Counted from the first letter of the stretch, positions 8,550 to 18,575 are shown. The stretch: 64,000 nt of DNA from Serpentinicella alkaliphila (GCF_018141405.1 NZ_CP058648.1:2247001-2311000); one strand, 5' to 3'. Notes: generated by a model from the sequence alone, not told the origin. Program-made: numbers and translations.

Positions 8550-9712
8550 TGAAGGTAAAAAAGTTTCTAGCTAACGATAATCATGAAGCAATGTTAAAAG
8601 TAAAAACTGAATTAGGACCAGATGCTGTTATTCTTCATCAAAGGAAGGTTAAGCCTAAAGGCTTTTTCGGTCTGTTCAAAAAGCCCTTAGTTGAAATAGT
8701 AGCAGCACGAGAAGAGATCTCAACTAATTCAGAAAATAAAGATAAAAATGTTGAAGCTTCAGTAGAAGATAAGTTAAAGAGGAAAATTGATTCTAAGGCT
8801 ACCTCAATAAATGTAAAAGAGAATAAAGAAGATTTAAATAAAGAAATAACTGAAATAAAAGGAATGCTACAGGCTGTGCTTTGTGGAATTAACAATAAAC
8901 AAATTCCAAATATACCTAGTGGAACAAATGAATCACTAACTCAATTTTATAATTATTTAATTACCCAGGAAATCAATGAAGAGCTTCTATACAAGATAGT
9001 AGACCAATTCAATGATTTAATTAAGGACAATAACTTAGGTGAAGTTGACAAATCTATAGTCTACAGTAAGTTTGATGAACTTATAAGAGGCCTTGTAACA
9101 GATCAAGGACATATGCTTGATTCAAAAATTATCTTCTTTGTAGGCCCTACAGGAGTTGGAAAAACAACAACAATTGCAAAGCTTGCAGCTAATTTTTCAA
9201 TAAATGAAGGAAAAACAGTCGGACTAATAAGTGCTGATACTTATAGAATTGCTGCAGTTGAACAGTTAAAGACCTATTGTAATATTTTGAATGTACCAAT
9301 GGAGGTTATTTATGAGTCCTCTGAAGTCAATGATGCAATAAAAAAGCTTAGGGATAAAGACATAATTTTAATAGATACAGCAGGGAGAAGTCATAAAAAT
9401 GTTCAACAGGTTCAAGAACTTAAACATTTAATAAATGAAGTTCAAGAAAAAGAAATCTATTTAGTAATGAGTTGTACTACTAATAATAAGGATTTAAAAG
9501 AAATTATTAAATCCTATGAGTTTTTAGAGGATTATAAAATAATTTTTACTAAATTAGATGAGGCAACTACAGTTGGGCAAATACTTAATGTGGCTTATGA
9601 AACTAAAAAACCAATATCTTATATTACTACTGGTCAAAGTGTACCTGATGATATTGAGATTTTAGATATAAATAAAGTATCGTCCCTTCTGTTGAAGGAG
9701 GCTGAGTTATGA
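8549..9712 (+). CDS. flhF: Flagellar SRP-like GTPase FlhF
   Basis: FlhF is an SRP-family GTPase that sets the site and number of flagella. The 387-aa product has a basic N-terminal B domain, an N domain, and a G domain with the P-loop at about residues 199-207 (Gly-Pro-Thr-Gly-Val-Gly-Lys-Thr-Thr). It also has the DTAGR box, here Asp-Thr-Ala-Gly-Arg-Ser, and a Thr-Lys-Leu-Asp guanine-recognition motif. It overlaps both neighbours by 1-4 bases and is followed by its regulator flhG. Confidence 0.96.
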   Translation: MKVKKFLANDNHEAMLKVKTELGPDAVILHQRKVKPKGFFGLFKKPLVEIVAAREEISTNSENKDKNVEASVEDKLKRKIDSKATSINVKENKEDLNKEITEIKGMLQAVLCGINNKQIPNIPSGTNESLTQFYNYLITQEINEELLYKIVDQFNDLIKDNNLGEVDKSIVYSKFDELIRGLVTDQGHMLDSKIIFFVGPTGVGKTTTIAKLAANFSINEGKTVGLISADTYRIAAVEQLKTYCNILNVPMEVIYESSEVNDAIKKLRDKDIILIDTAGRSHKNVQQVQELKHLINEVQEKEIYLVMSCTTNNKDLKEIIKSYEFLEDYKIIFTKLDEATTVGQILNVAYETKKPISYITTGQSVPDDIEILDINKVSSLLLKEAEL

Positions 9713-10608
9713 TGGATCAAGCGTCAAAGCTTAGAGAGATGATTAGCAGGAAAAGTACCATTAATGAAGATATAAACTTATTATCTTCCAACACAAACCA
9801 GGCATCCTCAAGAATTATTTGTATAACAAGTGGTAAAGGGGGAGTTGGAAAGACTAACTTTACGATTAATTTAGCAATAGCCTTAAGCAAACAAGATTTA
9901 AGAGTTGTTGTAATAGATGCTGATCTAGGACTTGCAAATATTGATGTTGTAACTGGTAGTATTCCTAAATTTACACTTTTAGATATTATTAGAACCGATA
10001 GAAGTATTGAAGAAATAATGAATGATGGACCGGGGGGTGTTAAAATTATTTCTGGTGGATCTGGAGTATTGGATTTAGTAGATATGCCCCAGGAAAATTT
10101 CGATAAAATAATTGGTAGGCTAGATGAGGTATGTAAATATGCAGATATAATTCTTATTGATACAGGTGCTGGCATATCAAAATCAGTTATGTCATTTGTG
10201 TTAGCAGCAAATGAAGTTATTGTTGTAACAACACCAGAACCAACTGCAATTACAGATGCATATGCCATGATTAAAACAGTAAGTTTACAGGATAAGGGTA
10301 AAAAAATAAAAGTAGTAATAAATAGATCTGAGAACATTAATGAGGGAAAAATTACGTTCGAAAAGCTACAAAATGCTAGTGAGAAATTTTTAAATGTAAA
10401 AATAGAAAAACTAGGCTACTTAGTAGATGATTCTAACGTTAGTAGGGCAGTTAAATTACAAAATCCTTTTCTGCTACAGTTCCCTAACGCTAGAGTCAGT
10501 AAGAACATTGAGCTTATAGCTTTAAATGTAAATAGTAGCAAAGCTACGAGTGAAGAAGGCTTTGAGTCAAAGGGATTTTTCAATAAAGTAATTAGTTTCT
10601 TTAAATAG
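9709..10608 (+). CDS. flhG: Flagellar number regulator FlhG (MinD-type ATPase)
   Basis: FlhG is a MinD-family ATPase that limits flagellar number and stimulates the FlhF GTPase. The 299-aa product begins with the activator motif Asp-Gln-Ala-Ser-Lys-Leu-Arg (residues 3-9), known from Bacillus FlhG/YlxH to act on FlhF. The deviant Walker A follows at 41-49 (Ser-Gly-Lys-Gly-Gly-Val-Gly-Lys-Thr) with the signature Lys43. An amphipathic tail ends the protein. The start overlaps flhF by 4 bases. Confidence 0.95.
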   Translation: MMDQASKLREMISRKSTINEDINLLSSNTNQASSRIICITSGKGGVGKTNFTINLAIALSKQDLRVVVIDADLGLANIDVVTGSIPKFTLLDIIRTDRSIEEIMNDGPGGVKIISGGSGVLDLVDMPQENFDKIIGRLDEVCKYADIILIDTGAGISKSVMSFVLAANEVIVVTTPEPTAITDAYAMIKTVSLQDKGKKIKVVINRSENINEGKITFEKLQNASEKFLNVKIEKLGYLVDDSNVSRAVKLQNPFLLQFPNARVSKNIELIALNVNSSKATSEEGFESKGFFNKVISFFK

Positions 10609-10618
10609 GGGTGACGCT

Positions 10619-11266
10619 ATGAATCTAACAGAATTTAAGATAGGCGACAAATTAGAAATAATAGTTCAAAATAATAGCGAAAGTAATATAAGGCCTCCGC
10701 AATTAATAAGTCAATTGGTTGATATTAAAGATGATTTACTGTATATTTCTATACCATTAGTTTATGGTGAGCCATTTAGATTTAAAAGAAATTCGAAAAT
10801 TAAGATAATAATTTACAGAGAAGAAAAAGGAATATACAGCTTTACCGGAGAAATAGTAAATATGGTTCAAAGAAACATCATTATGTATGGCGTTAAGCTT
10901 ATTGGTGAGGTTGAAAAAGAACAAAGAAGATTTCATTACCGTTTACAAAATACAAATAAACTAATTCTTAAATCCACTGAAAGAGATTTAACTGAAACCT
11001 GTTATACTAAAGATATAAGTGGAGGTGGAACTAAAGTAGCATGTAAAAGTGATTTCAATAAAAATGAAAAGGTTATTTGTCATATAAACATTGAGGGAGA
11101 AATAGTTAATGCTACTGGAGAAATAGTTAGGAAAGTAAAGAATTTTGATACGAACAACAACGAGATAGGTATAAAATTTATTGAAATTACTGATATAAAC
11201 AGAAATAAAATTATCTCATACATATTTAAGGAACAAAGACTATTGAGAAAAAAAGGGCTGATTTAA
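10619..11266 (+). CDS. PilZ-domain c-di-GMP receptor, YcgR-type flagellar brake
   Basis: The 215-aa product has an N-terminal YcgR-like domain (about 1-98) and a C-terminal PilZ domain. The c-di-GMP contact motifs are intact: Arg-Arg-Phe-His-Tyr-Arg at about 103-108 (RxxxR) and Asp-Ile-Ser-Gly-Gly-Gly at about 132-137 (D/NxSxxG). Proteins of this type slow or stop the motor when c-di-GMP is high, as B. subtilis YpfA/MotI and enteric YcgR do. Placement between flhG and cheB inside the motility operon supports that role. The target on the motor is inferred. Confidence 0.88.
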   Translation: MNLTEFKIGDKLEIIVQNNSESNIRPPQLISQLVDIKDDLLYISIPLVYGEPFRFKRNSKIKIIIYREEKGIYSFTGEIVNMVQRNIIMYGVKLIGEVEKEQRRFHYRLQNTNKLILKSTERDLTETCYTKDISGGGTKVACKSDFNKNEKVICHINIEGEIVNATGEIVRKVKNFDTNNNEIGIKFIEITDINRNKIISYIFKEQRLLRKKGLI

Positions 11267-11267
11267 T

Positions 11268-12335
11268 ATGAAATCTAATTACAAAAGCATAAAAGTTTTA
11301 ATAGCTGATGATTCAATATTTATTCAGAGGGTTTTGACTGACTTGTTGAATACGGATGACGAGATTGATGTCATTGGAGTAGCCAAAAATGGACAAGATG
11401 CTATTGATAAAGTAAAGGAACTAAAGCCTGATGTAGTTACTATGGATGTTGAAATGCCCAAGGTTAATGGAATAGAGGCTTTAAAGGTTATTATGGATGA
11501 ATCACCAGTACCCGTAATAATGTTAAGTAGTTTAACTTATGAAGGGGCACATTCTACTTTAACTGCATTGGAATATGGGGCTGTGGATTTTGTTCAGAAA
11601 CCCATGGGAGTATTTGATTTAAACTCTAAAAACAATAAAAATGAAATAATAAATAAAGTTAAAATTGCTCACAAAGCGAAAATAATAAAAAAGGATAGTT
11701 TGACTGTTAATAGGCCTAGTCCCTTTAAAATTGAGGAGTATACGAGGAGAAGTTTACACACGACTATAGTAGGTATTGGTATTTCTACTGGAGGGCCAAG
11801 GGCATTACAGTACATACTACCTCAAATCCCCGGAAATATTCCAGCTAGTTTTTTAGTAGTACAACATATGCCTCCTAATTTTACAAAGTCTTTAGCGGAT
11901 AGATTAAACACTATATGTCAAGTTAAGGTAAAAGAGGCGGAGGATGGAGAACTAGTAAAACCGGGATATGTATATATTGCACCTGGAGATTATCATTTGA
12001 AAATTAGGGAAACAGGGGCTGAATATGTAATCCAACTAGGGAAAGAGGATGCAGTTTCAGGGCACAGACCATCTGTAGACGTACTTTTTAATTCATTATC
12101 AGAATTAAAATTAACTAATAACATTATTGCAGCTGTTTTAACTGGGATGGGATCTGATGGAACTAAGGGTGCATTAAACTTAAAGAGTAAAAAAGGGTCC
12201 TATATAATTGCACAGGATGAAGAAAGCTCAGTAGTATATGGTATGCCTAAAAGTGTTGCAAAGGCTGGAGTAGTTGATGAAATAGTATCACTAGATAAAA
12301 TAATGAATGTAATAATTAATAGGGTGGGGGTGTAG
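11268..12335 (+). CDS. cheB: Chemotaxis protein-glutamate methylesterase CheB
   Basis: CheB removes methyl groups from chemoreceptors and deamidates glutamines, which resets sensitivity. The 355-aa product has a receiver domain with acceptor Asp60 and a C-terminal esterase domain with the catalytic triad Ser173 (in Ser-Thr-Gly-Gly-Pro), His200 and Asp297 (in Gly-Met-Gly-Ser-Asp-Gly). It starts one base after the previous stop and is followed by cheA, its kinase. Both domains look complete. Confidence 0.95.
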   Translation: MKSNYKSIKVLIADDSIFIQRVLTDLLNTDDEIDVIGVAKNGQDAIDKVKELKPDVVTMDVEMPKVNGIEALKVIMDESPVPVIMLSSLTYEGAHSTLTALEYGAVDFVQKPMGVFDLNSKNNKNEIINKVKIAHKAKIIKKDSLTVNRPSPFKIEEYTRRSLHTTIVGIGISTGGPRALQYILPQIPGNIPASFLVVQHMPPNFTKSLADRLNTICQVKVKEAEDGELVKPGYVYIAPGDYHLKIRETGAEYVIQLGKEDAVSGHRPSVDVLFNSLSELKLTNNIIAAVLTGMGSDGTKGALNLKSKKGSYIIAQDEESSVVYGMPKSVAKAGVVDEIVSLDKIMNVIINRVGV

Positions 12336-12339
12336 TTTT

Positions 12340-14388
12340 ATGGATATGAATCAATATTTAGATATTTTTATGGAAGAATCAAAAGAACATTTACAGGGGA
12401 TGAACGCGATTTTACTTAGGCTTGAAAATTCGCCTAAGGATAGTGGTTTATTAAATGAAATTTTTAGAATTGCTCATACTTTAAAAGGTATGTCAGGCAC
12501 GATGGGCTTTAATAATATTTTGCACTTAACGCATGAAATGGAAAATGTATTGGACAATTTAAGAAACGGAAAGATGGAGATTACTACTAATGTTATAGAT
12601 ATTTTATTTGAGTGCTTCGATCAATTAGAAAACTATATATCAAAGATTGAATCTACAAATTCTGAAGGAGAAATGATTTCAGGGGATTTAATAAACAAAT
12701 TAAATAGACTACTTAGTTCTCCAAATAGTGTTAATGACTATGTACAAGAGACTACGGCCATTGTTAAAAACGAAGAAGAAATAAATATTGAGGTAAGTGA
12801 TTACGTTGCCAAGGTAATTAAAATAGCCACTGAAAAAGGCTTAGGGGCATACTCAATTAAAATTACCTTAGATAGTAAGTGTATGCTTAAATCAGCCAGA
12901 GCCTATATAATTATTAATTCCTTAGAAAGGCTTGCGGAGATAATACATTCTGAGCCTTCAATTGAAGATATTGAAGATGAAAAATTTGACTTATCGTTCC
13001 AATTAATAGTTGTCTCAGAGCATGAAGTTGAAAAAATACAGAAAGAGCTTAACTCTATTTCAGACATTGAAAGTGTTGAAATAAAAAGCTTAGATGAGAA
13101 AAATATATCTTCAAATCATAGCATTGCAGCTAATGAAGAAGTAGCTGTTGCCCAAGAGGCGATTGCCTTTAGTTCTCCTAACTTTAGTGTTAATAATAAC
13201 ATTTCAGAGGAAGCTGAAAATACCTCTAAAAAAGGTAAGTCCTCTAAAACAGTTAGAGTAGATATAGATAGATTAGATAACTTAATGAATTTGGTAAGTG
13301 AGCTTATCATTATTAAGACAAGACTTGAAGATACTGATAACGCAGAAGATAGACAGAGTATGAATGAGGCAACTGAACAACTTGAACGTATTACTACAAG
13401 CTTACATGATGCAGTTATGAAAGTAAGGATGGTTCCTATAGAGAGGACTTTTAATAGATTCCCTAGAATGGTAAGGGATTTATCAAGAGACTTAGGAAAA
13501 GAAATCTCCTTAATAATGTCAGGGGCAGAGACTGAAGTAGATCGAACTGTAATTGATGAAATTGGTGATCCGCTTATTCACTTAATTAGAAACTCTATTG
13601 ATCATGGGATTGAAGAAACATTAGAAAGAGTTAGGCTTAATAAGGACAAGGTAGGAAAAGTAAAACTTAAAGCATATCCGGATGGCAATAGTGTTGTAAT
13701 TGAAGTTGAAGATGATGGAAAAGGCATAGATATAGAAAAGGTTAAAGCAAAAGCACTTGATAAAAACGTAATTACTCTTCAACAGAGTCAGATGTTAGAT
13801 GATAATCAAATAGTTCAATTGATTTTTGCACCAGGATTTAGCACAGCTGATAAAATATCAGATATATCCGGTAGAGGGGTTGGCTTAGACGTAGTAAAAA
13901 CTAAGATAGAGTCTCTTGGCGGAACTGTAGAAGTGGATTCTGTAAAAAATAAAGGAAGCAAATTTATTATTAGACTTCCACTTACTTTAGCGATTATTCA
14001 AGCATTACTAATCTATGTTGGTAAGGAAAAGTATGCAATTCCATTAAATAATATTAAAGAAATAACGACAATAGATTCAGACAGTATTAGAAAAATACAA
14101 GGAAATGAAGTTGTATTATTTAGAAATACTACATTACCAATACTAAGGTTATCAAACTTATTAGATGTACCAGATGCGGAAAATGAAAACTCTGCTGAAT
14201 GTTCAGTTGTTATTGTTAAAAAAGGTGAGAAAACTGCTGGTATTTTAGTAGATGGACTTATCGGTCAACAAGAAATTGTAATAAAATCCTTAGGTAAATT
14301 TTTAAACAATACTAGTGGTATAGCAGGAGCTACTATACTAGGTAATGGCTCGGTAGCTTTAATTGTTGATACAAATTCATTTTTTTAA
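12340..14388 (+). CDS. cheA: Chemotaxis histidine kinase CheA
   Basis: CheA is the receptor-coupled kinase for CheY and CheB. The 682-aa product shows P1 with phospho-His46 in Ala-His-Thr-Leu-Lys-Gly, a P2 region at about 155-250, and P3 dimerization at about 300-370. The P4 ATPase has the N box (His-Leu-Ile-Arg-Asn-Ser-Ile-Asp-His), the Asp-Asp-Gly-Lys-Gly box and Gly-Arg-Gly-Val-Gly-Leu-Asp. P5, the CheW-like coupling domain, starts at about 545. A second tract in P2 is Ser/Glu-rich linker. cheW follows 12 bases on. Confidence 0.96.
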   Translation: MDMNQYLDIFMEESKEHLQGMNAILLRLENSPKDSGLLNEIFRIAHTLKGMSGTMGFNNILHLTHEMENVLDNLRNGKMEITTNVIDILFECFDQLENYISKIESTNSEGEMISGDLINKLNRLLSSPNSVNDYVQETTAIVKNEEEINIEVSDYVAKVIKIATEKGLGAYSIKITLDSKCMLKSARAYIIINSLERLAEIIHSEPSIEDIEDEKFDLSFQLIVVSEHEVEKIQKELNSISDIESVEIKSLDEKNISSNHSIAANEEVAVAQEAIAFSSPNFSVNNNISEEAENTSKKGKSSKTVRVDIDRLDNLMNLVSELIIIKTRLEDTDNAEDRQSMNEATEQLERITTSLHDAVMKVRMVPIERTFNRFPRMVRDLSRDLGKEISLIMSGAETEVDRTVIDEIGDPLIHLIRNSIDHGIEETLERVRLNKDKVGKVKLKAYPDGNSVVIEVEDDGKGIDIEKVKAKALDKNVITLQQSQMLDDNQIVQLIFAPGFSTADKISDISGRGVGLDVVKTKIESLGGTVEVDSVKNKGSKFIIRLPLTLAIIQALLIYVGKEKYAIPLNNIKEITTIDSDSIRKIQGNEVVLFRNTTLPILRLSNLLDVPDAENENSAECSVVIVKKGEKTAGILVDGLIGQQEIVIKSLGKFLNNTSGIAGATILGNGSVALIVDTNSFF

Positions 14389-14400
14389 GGGGTGAAAAGC

Positions 14401-14847
14401 TTGAGTAATAATAATGGCACAACTAACCAATACGTAGTATTTAATTTGGAAAATGAATATTATGGAGTAAATATTAATTATGTAGAAACTATAGAGAAAG
14501 TATCTGCAATAACACGAGTACCTAAGGCACCTTACTATGTTAAAGGAGTAATTAATCTTAGAGGCGAAGTAGTACCTGTAATAGATATAAGAAAAAGGTT
14601 TAATTTACCAGATAGTGACATTACAGATAATACACGTATTATTATTCTCTCTGTAGAAGAAATGATAATGGGCATAATTGTAGACAGCTCATCAGAAGTA
14701 ATTACAATTAGTAAAGATTTAATTGAGAATACTTCGAATCTTATTAATTCATCAGAAGATGATTATATTAATGGTATAGGAAAAATTGAAAATCGAATGA
14801 TTATTCTCTTAGATGTTCATAAGATTTTCGACTTAAAAGCTTCTTAA
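14401..14847 (+). CDS. cheW: Chemotaxis coupling protein CheW
   Basis: CheW links chemoreceptors to CheA. The 148-aa product is a single CheW domain with the typical Val-Ile-Asn-Leu-Arg-Gly-Glu-Val-Val-Pro-Val-Ile-Asp loop. I use TTG 14401 as the start because GGGGTGAA ends 5 bases before it; the GTG at 14392 is part of that ribosome site. It lies 12 bases after cheA. Confidence 0.93.
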   Translation: MSNNNGTTNQYVVFNLENEYYGVNINYVETIEKVSAITRVPKAPYYVKGVINLRGEVVPVIDIRKRFNLPDSDITDNTRIIILSVEEMIMGIIVDSSSEVITISKDLIENTSNLINSSEDDYINGIGKIENRMIILLDVHKIFDLKAS

Positions 14848-14871
14848 ATGATATAGGGGGTGTTTTCTAGT

Positions 14872-15489
14872 ATGGCCTTTTCAGTTAACGATTTAAACAA
14901 TCTGCATCTAGATGTGCTAAGAGAGATTGGGAATATAGGCGCAGGTAATGCTGCTACGGCCCTAGCAACTTTAATAAATAAAAAGGTGGATATGAACGTA
15001 CCTAAAATTCAAATTCTTGACTACAATGATATCTCACAAATATTAGGTGGGGAGGAAGCAGTCGTTGCTGGTATTTACTTTGGAGTAGATGGCGATATCG
15101 AAGGAAACATTATGTTTTTACTTGATTATGGCTCTTCAAAGAAGCTAACGGGCATGCTTATGGGAAAAGATGACAATAGAGAAGAATTAGATGACATGGA
15201 TCGTTCCGCATTACAGGAAATTGGTAATATTTTATCTGGTTCATATATTTCATCTCTATCTGCATTAACTGGACTATTTCTTAATCTGTCTGTACCTTCA
15301 TTATGTATTGATATGGCTGGTGCAATTTTAAGTGTACCTGCTATACAGTTTGGTTATGTTAGTGATAAAGTTCTTTTGATAGAGACTGAGCTAATGGAAG
15401 GAAATGATTTAGTTAAGGCGAATTTTTTCTTAATTCCTGACATCAATTCCTTTGATATCTTATTAAATAGTCTAGGAGTGTATAATTAA
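14872..15489 (+). CDS. cheC: CheY-P phosphatase CheC
   Basis: CheC dephosphorylates CheY-P and, when bound to it, holds CheD. The 205-aa product has two intact E-x2-N-x22-P sites, Glu18/Asn21/Pro44 and Glu116/Asn119/Pro142 counted from ATG 14872. I prefer that ATG over GTG 14860, which lies in the GGGGGTG ribosome site. The stop overlaps the cheD start. With FliY, the operon encodes two CheY-P phosphatases. Confidence 0.94.
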   Translation: MAFSVNDLNNLHLDVLREIGNIGAGNAATALATLINKKVDMNVPKIQILDYNDISQILGGEEAVVAGIYFGVDGDIEGNIMFLLDYGSSKKLTGMLMGKDDNREELDDMDRSALQEIGNILSGSYISSLSALTGLFLNLSVPSLCIDMAGAILSVPAIQFGYVSDKVLLIETELMEGNDLVKANFFLIPDINSFDILLNSLGVYN

Positions 15490-15977
15490 TGCAAGAAATA
15501 ATAAAGGTAGGTATGGCTGATTTAAAGGTAGTCAAGTCTCCGAATGTTTTGACCACCTTAGGACTAGGATCTTGTATAGGTATAGCACTATATGACAGGC
15601 ATACAAAAATTGCTGGACTAGCTCATATAATGCTACCGGACAGTGCTCAAATAAAGAACAATATGAATAAGGCTAAATTTGCAGATACAGGTATAGAACT
15701 ATTAATAGAGCAGATGATTGTATTAGGTTGTAGTAAAAGTAGATTAACGGCTAAAATTGCTGGGGGTTCCCAAATGTTTAACTTTGGGAATAGTAATAAT
15801 GATATTATGAAAATTGGATATAGAAATGCGGTTGCTACTAAAGAAATACTTTCTAAGTACAATATACCAATAGTTTCAGAAGATACAGGTGGTAATTATG
15901 GTAGAACAATTGAACTCTATTCTGATACAGGAACCTTGGTCGTTAAAACAATTGGACATGGTATTAAAGAAATATAA
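15489..15977 (+). CDS. cheD: Chemoreceptor glutamine deamidase CheD
   Basis: CheD deamidates receptor glutamines and, in the Bacillus scheme, adjusts receptor output through its exchange with CheC-CheY-P. The 162-aa product has the nucleophile Cys29 in Gly-Leu-Gly-Ser-Cys-Ile-Gly, His46 in Ala-His-Ile-Met-Leu-Pro, and Thr residues at 22-23 next to the active site. The first base overlaps the last base of cheC, so the two partners are translated together. Confidence 0.95.
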   Translation: MQEIIKVGMADLKVVKSPNVLTTLGLGSCIGIALYDRHTKIAGLAHIMLPDSAQIKNNMNKAKFADTGIELLIEQMIVLGCSKSRLTAKIAGGSQMFNFGNSNNDIMKIGYRNAVATKEILSKYNIPIVSEDTGGNYGRTIELYSDTGTLVVKTIGHGIKEI

Positions 15978-16001
15978 CAACTCTAAGCTAGGAGGTTATT
16001 A

Positions 16002-16727
16002 ATGGATTATAAAAGTCTTTGGCTCAAATATAAAAGCGAAAACGACTTCGATGCTAAGAGTAAACTAATTGAGAATTATGTAGAACTAGTTAAGATAATT
16101 GCTGGTAGGCTATATTCATCATATGGTTCAAATATTGAATATGATGATTTAGTAGGGTATGGTATTTTTGGTTTAATAGATGCAATAGAAAAGTATGATA
16201 TGAGTAAAAACGTAAAATTTGAAACATATGCTCAAATTAGAATACGAGGGGCTATAATTGATAAGTTAAGAAATTTAGATTGGGTACCTCGTTCCATTAG
16301 ACAGAAAGCCAAGCTTATTGATGAAACATATAATAAGCTAGAGGGGTTATTAGGGAGAGGTGTAAAAGAAATAGAAGTAGCAAATGAACTGAATATAACA
16401 TTACAAGATTTACACTCCATAATGCAGCAAGTAAATAGTGTCAATATTATTTCTTTAGAAGAGAAGCTAGTGGAGGGCAACCTGAATAATGCAAATTTCT
16501 CGAACTCAGACATGACGCCAGAGAATATCCTTTGTAATCAGGAAGTATATGATAATCTTAAAACAGGTATCGATTCTTTACAAGATAAAGAGCGACAGGT
16601 AGTATCTCTATATTATTACGACGAGCTAACTTATAAAGAAATTGGAGTTGTTTTAGGGATTTCTGAATCTAGAGTATCACAAATACATTCTAAAGCAATT
16701 CACAAGTTGAAAGTATTATTGATGTAA
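16002..16727 (+). CDS. fliA: RNA polymerase sigma factor for flagellar genes (sigma-28 / SigD)
   Basis: This sigma-70-family factor directs late flagellar, motor and chemotaxis promoters. The 241-aa product has region 2 (Tyr-Asp-Asp-Leu-Val-Gly-Tyr-Gly, then Ala-Gln-Ile-Arg-Ile-Arg-Gly-Ala) followed by the FliA/WhiG-type Asp-Trp-Val-Pro-Arg-Ser-Ile-Arg stretch. A region 4 helix-turn-helix lies near the C-terminus, including Leu-Thr-Tyr-Lys-Glu-Ile-Gly. AGGAGG lies 7 bases before the ATG. It sits near the end of the operon, as sigD does in B. subtilis, so late expression may depend on how much transcript reaches it. Confidence 0.93.
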   Translation: MDYKSLWLKYKSENDFDAKSKLIENYVELVKIIAGRLYSSYGSNIEYDDLVGYGIFGLIDAIEKYDMSKNVKFETYAQIRIRGAIIDKLRNLDWVPRSIRQKAKLIDETYNKLEGLLGRGVKEIEVANELNITLQDLHSIMQQVNSVNIISLEEKLVEGNLNNANFSNSDMTPENILCNQEVYDNLKTGIDSLQDKERQVVSLYYYDELTYKEIGVVLGISESRVSQIHSKAIHKLKVLLM

Positions 16728-16747
16728 GTAAAAAAGGGGGGGTTAAC

Positions 16748-18565
16748 TTGAGTAATACAAATCTAATTTTTAGCGGTGATACCTATGAGGAAGCTTTAAA
16801 GAAAGGACTAGAGCACCTAAATTTAACTGAAGACAAAGTAGAGGTAAAGGTGCTAGAAGAAAGAAAAGGATCTTTTTTTAAAAAAGCGTTTATAAAATTA
16901 GAAATAGCCCCTAGATTAACTACAAGTAATAGTAATGTTAAAGAAAATGACCAAAAGAAGTTTATCGTTGCTGAGGATACAATAATACCTTTTAAAATCA
17001 AATATACTGAAGAAGGTGTTTTTCTAGATGTATACTTTTTTGATCGGCCTACTGAACTTCAAGCATCTATTCTTGAATTTATTAATATTAAAAGGGTTCA
17101 AAACGTCGATACAAATATAATAAAGACTTATATAAATGAAGCAAATCCTACATCAATTTTAATTGCGCCCCCACAACAGGAGGTTTTAGTTGATGAGGAT
17201 ATAGAAGTAGCATTATCTAGAGATAAAATGCAATGCCATATTGTTTTAAATAAAGGATATGGGGGCAAATCAATAACAGCAGAAAAGATAATAAGTAAAT
17301 TAAACGAAAATGGAATTAACTATGGAATAAGTTATGAATTAATCGAAAATTTTCTAAGCAATAAAGAGTTTAATGAGAAGGTATTAATAGCGGAAGGTAA
17401 GAAGCCAATTAATGGTATTAATGCAAAGATTATATACTATTTCGATACTCATGCTAGTAACAGTCCGAAAATGTTAGAGGACGGTAATGTTGATTTTAAA
17501 CAGCTGAACTTAATAAAAAATGTTAAAAAGGATGAACTTATTTCCGAAATAACCCCACCTACAGAGGGTGTTAACGGTTATGATGTTACTGGAATTGAAT
17601 TACGTCCCCTTAGTGGGAAGCCCACAAACTTTAAAAAAGGAAAAAATACTTATGAAAGTGAAGATGGACTAAAACTTTATGCCAGTAGAGATGGACAGAT
17701 TCTATTAAAAGATGGAGTCATAACGGTAAGTGAGGTGCTAGAGATAGCCGGAGACATTGATAATTCCACTGGGAATATAAAGTTTAATGGTAAGGTTATT
17801 GTTAAGGGGAATGTTAAATCAGGATTTTCTATAGAGGCTGATGGTGATATTATTGTCTATGGGGTTGTTGAAGGCGCTAGACTGAAGTCTCAGGGTGACA
17901 TTATTCTTAATAGAGGAGTACAAGGTAATAATCAAGCATATTTAGAATGTACTGGTAATTTAGTTGCAAAATATATAGAAAATACAAAGATTGATGTAAA
18001 GGGAAGTATTGAAGCAGACTGTATTTTGCATAGCTGTGCAAAAGCTAAATCTAAAGTTCTTATATCTGGAAAAAAGGGGTTAATAGCAGGCGGAGAAGTT
18101 AAAGCCGGTGAAGAAATTAGTGCAATAACTATTGGCTCACATATGGGAACAAACACAAAACTTGAAGTAGGGATAGACCCAGATATTAAGAAAAAATTAA
18201 ATGACATAAAAAATGAAATAACTGAAACTGAAAACAAGCTAGATGGTCTGAAAAAAACCATAGAGTTATTAAATAAGCAGTCAAAAATAGCAAAATTAAG
18301 TCAAGATAAACAAGAGATTTTTGTTAAATCAGTTAAGGCATATGAAGTCTTAAAGGAAAGACATGGATCTTTAACGTTAGAACTTAATATTATAGAGTCT
18401 AAAATCAACACTATGACAAAGGGAAAAATACACGCCTTAAAAACAATGTACCCTGGTGTTAAGGCTACTATATTAAATACAACTAGACAACTATATGATG
18501 AACTTGCAAACTGTACCCTGTACTTAAAAGAGGGAGAAGTAATGATTGGACCATATGAAAAATAG
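16748..18565 (+). CDS. FapA family (DUF342) polymer-like protein with Jag N-terminal domain
   Basis: The 605-aa product has an N-terminal Jag_N-type domain of about 55 residues (Tyr-Glu-Glu-Ala-Leu-Lys-Lys-Gly-Leu, then Lys-Gly-Ser-Phe-Phe-Lys-Lys). A central DUF342/FapA region at about 140-470 follows, with glycine-rich beta-helix repeats such as Gly-Asn-Val-Lys-Ser-Gly. The end is a coiled-coil of about 100 residues. The molecular role of FapA proteins is poorly known; cell-surface stress and motility links have been proposed. The TTG start follows an AGGGGGGG ribosome site. The last 20 bases run close to the next gene. Confidence 0.8.
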   Translation: MSNTNLIFSGDTYEEALKKGLEHLNLTEDKVEVKVLEERKGSFFKKAFIKLEIAPRLTTSNSNVKENDQKKFIVAEDTIIPFKIKYTEEGVFLDVYFFDRPTELQASILEFINIKRVQNVDTNIIKTYINEANPTSILIAPPQQEVLVDEDIEVALSRDKMQCHIVLNKGYGGKSITAEKIISKLNENGINYGISYELIENFLSNKEFNEKVLIAEGKKPINGINAKIIYYFDTHASNSPKMLEDGNVDFKQLNLIKNVKKDELISEITPPTEGVNGYDVTGIELRPLSGKPTNFKKGKNTYESEDGLKLYASRDGQILLKDGVITVSEVLEIAGDIDNSTGNIKFNGKVIVKGNVKSGFSIEADGDIIVYGVVEGARLKSQGDIILNRGVQGNNQAYLECTGNLVAKYIENTKIDVKGSIEADCILHSCAKAKSKVLISGKKGLIAGGEVKAGEEISAITIGSHMGTNTKLEVGIDPDIKKKLNDIKNEITETENKLDGLKKTIELLNKQSKIAKLSQDKQEIFVKSVKAYEVLKERHGSLTLELNIIESKINTMTKGKIHALKTMYPGVKATILNTTRQLYDELANCTLYLKEGEVMIGPYEK

Positions 18566-18575
18566 GGGTGAAATT

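Noticed and set aside
9717-10337. Long minus-strand open frame (206 aa) opposite flhG
   Set aside because: It is antisense to a clear FlhG with all motifs. Its product is Ile/Leu/Ser-rich with no recognisable family, a shadow of the codon pattern.
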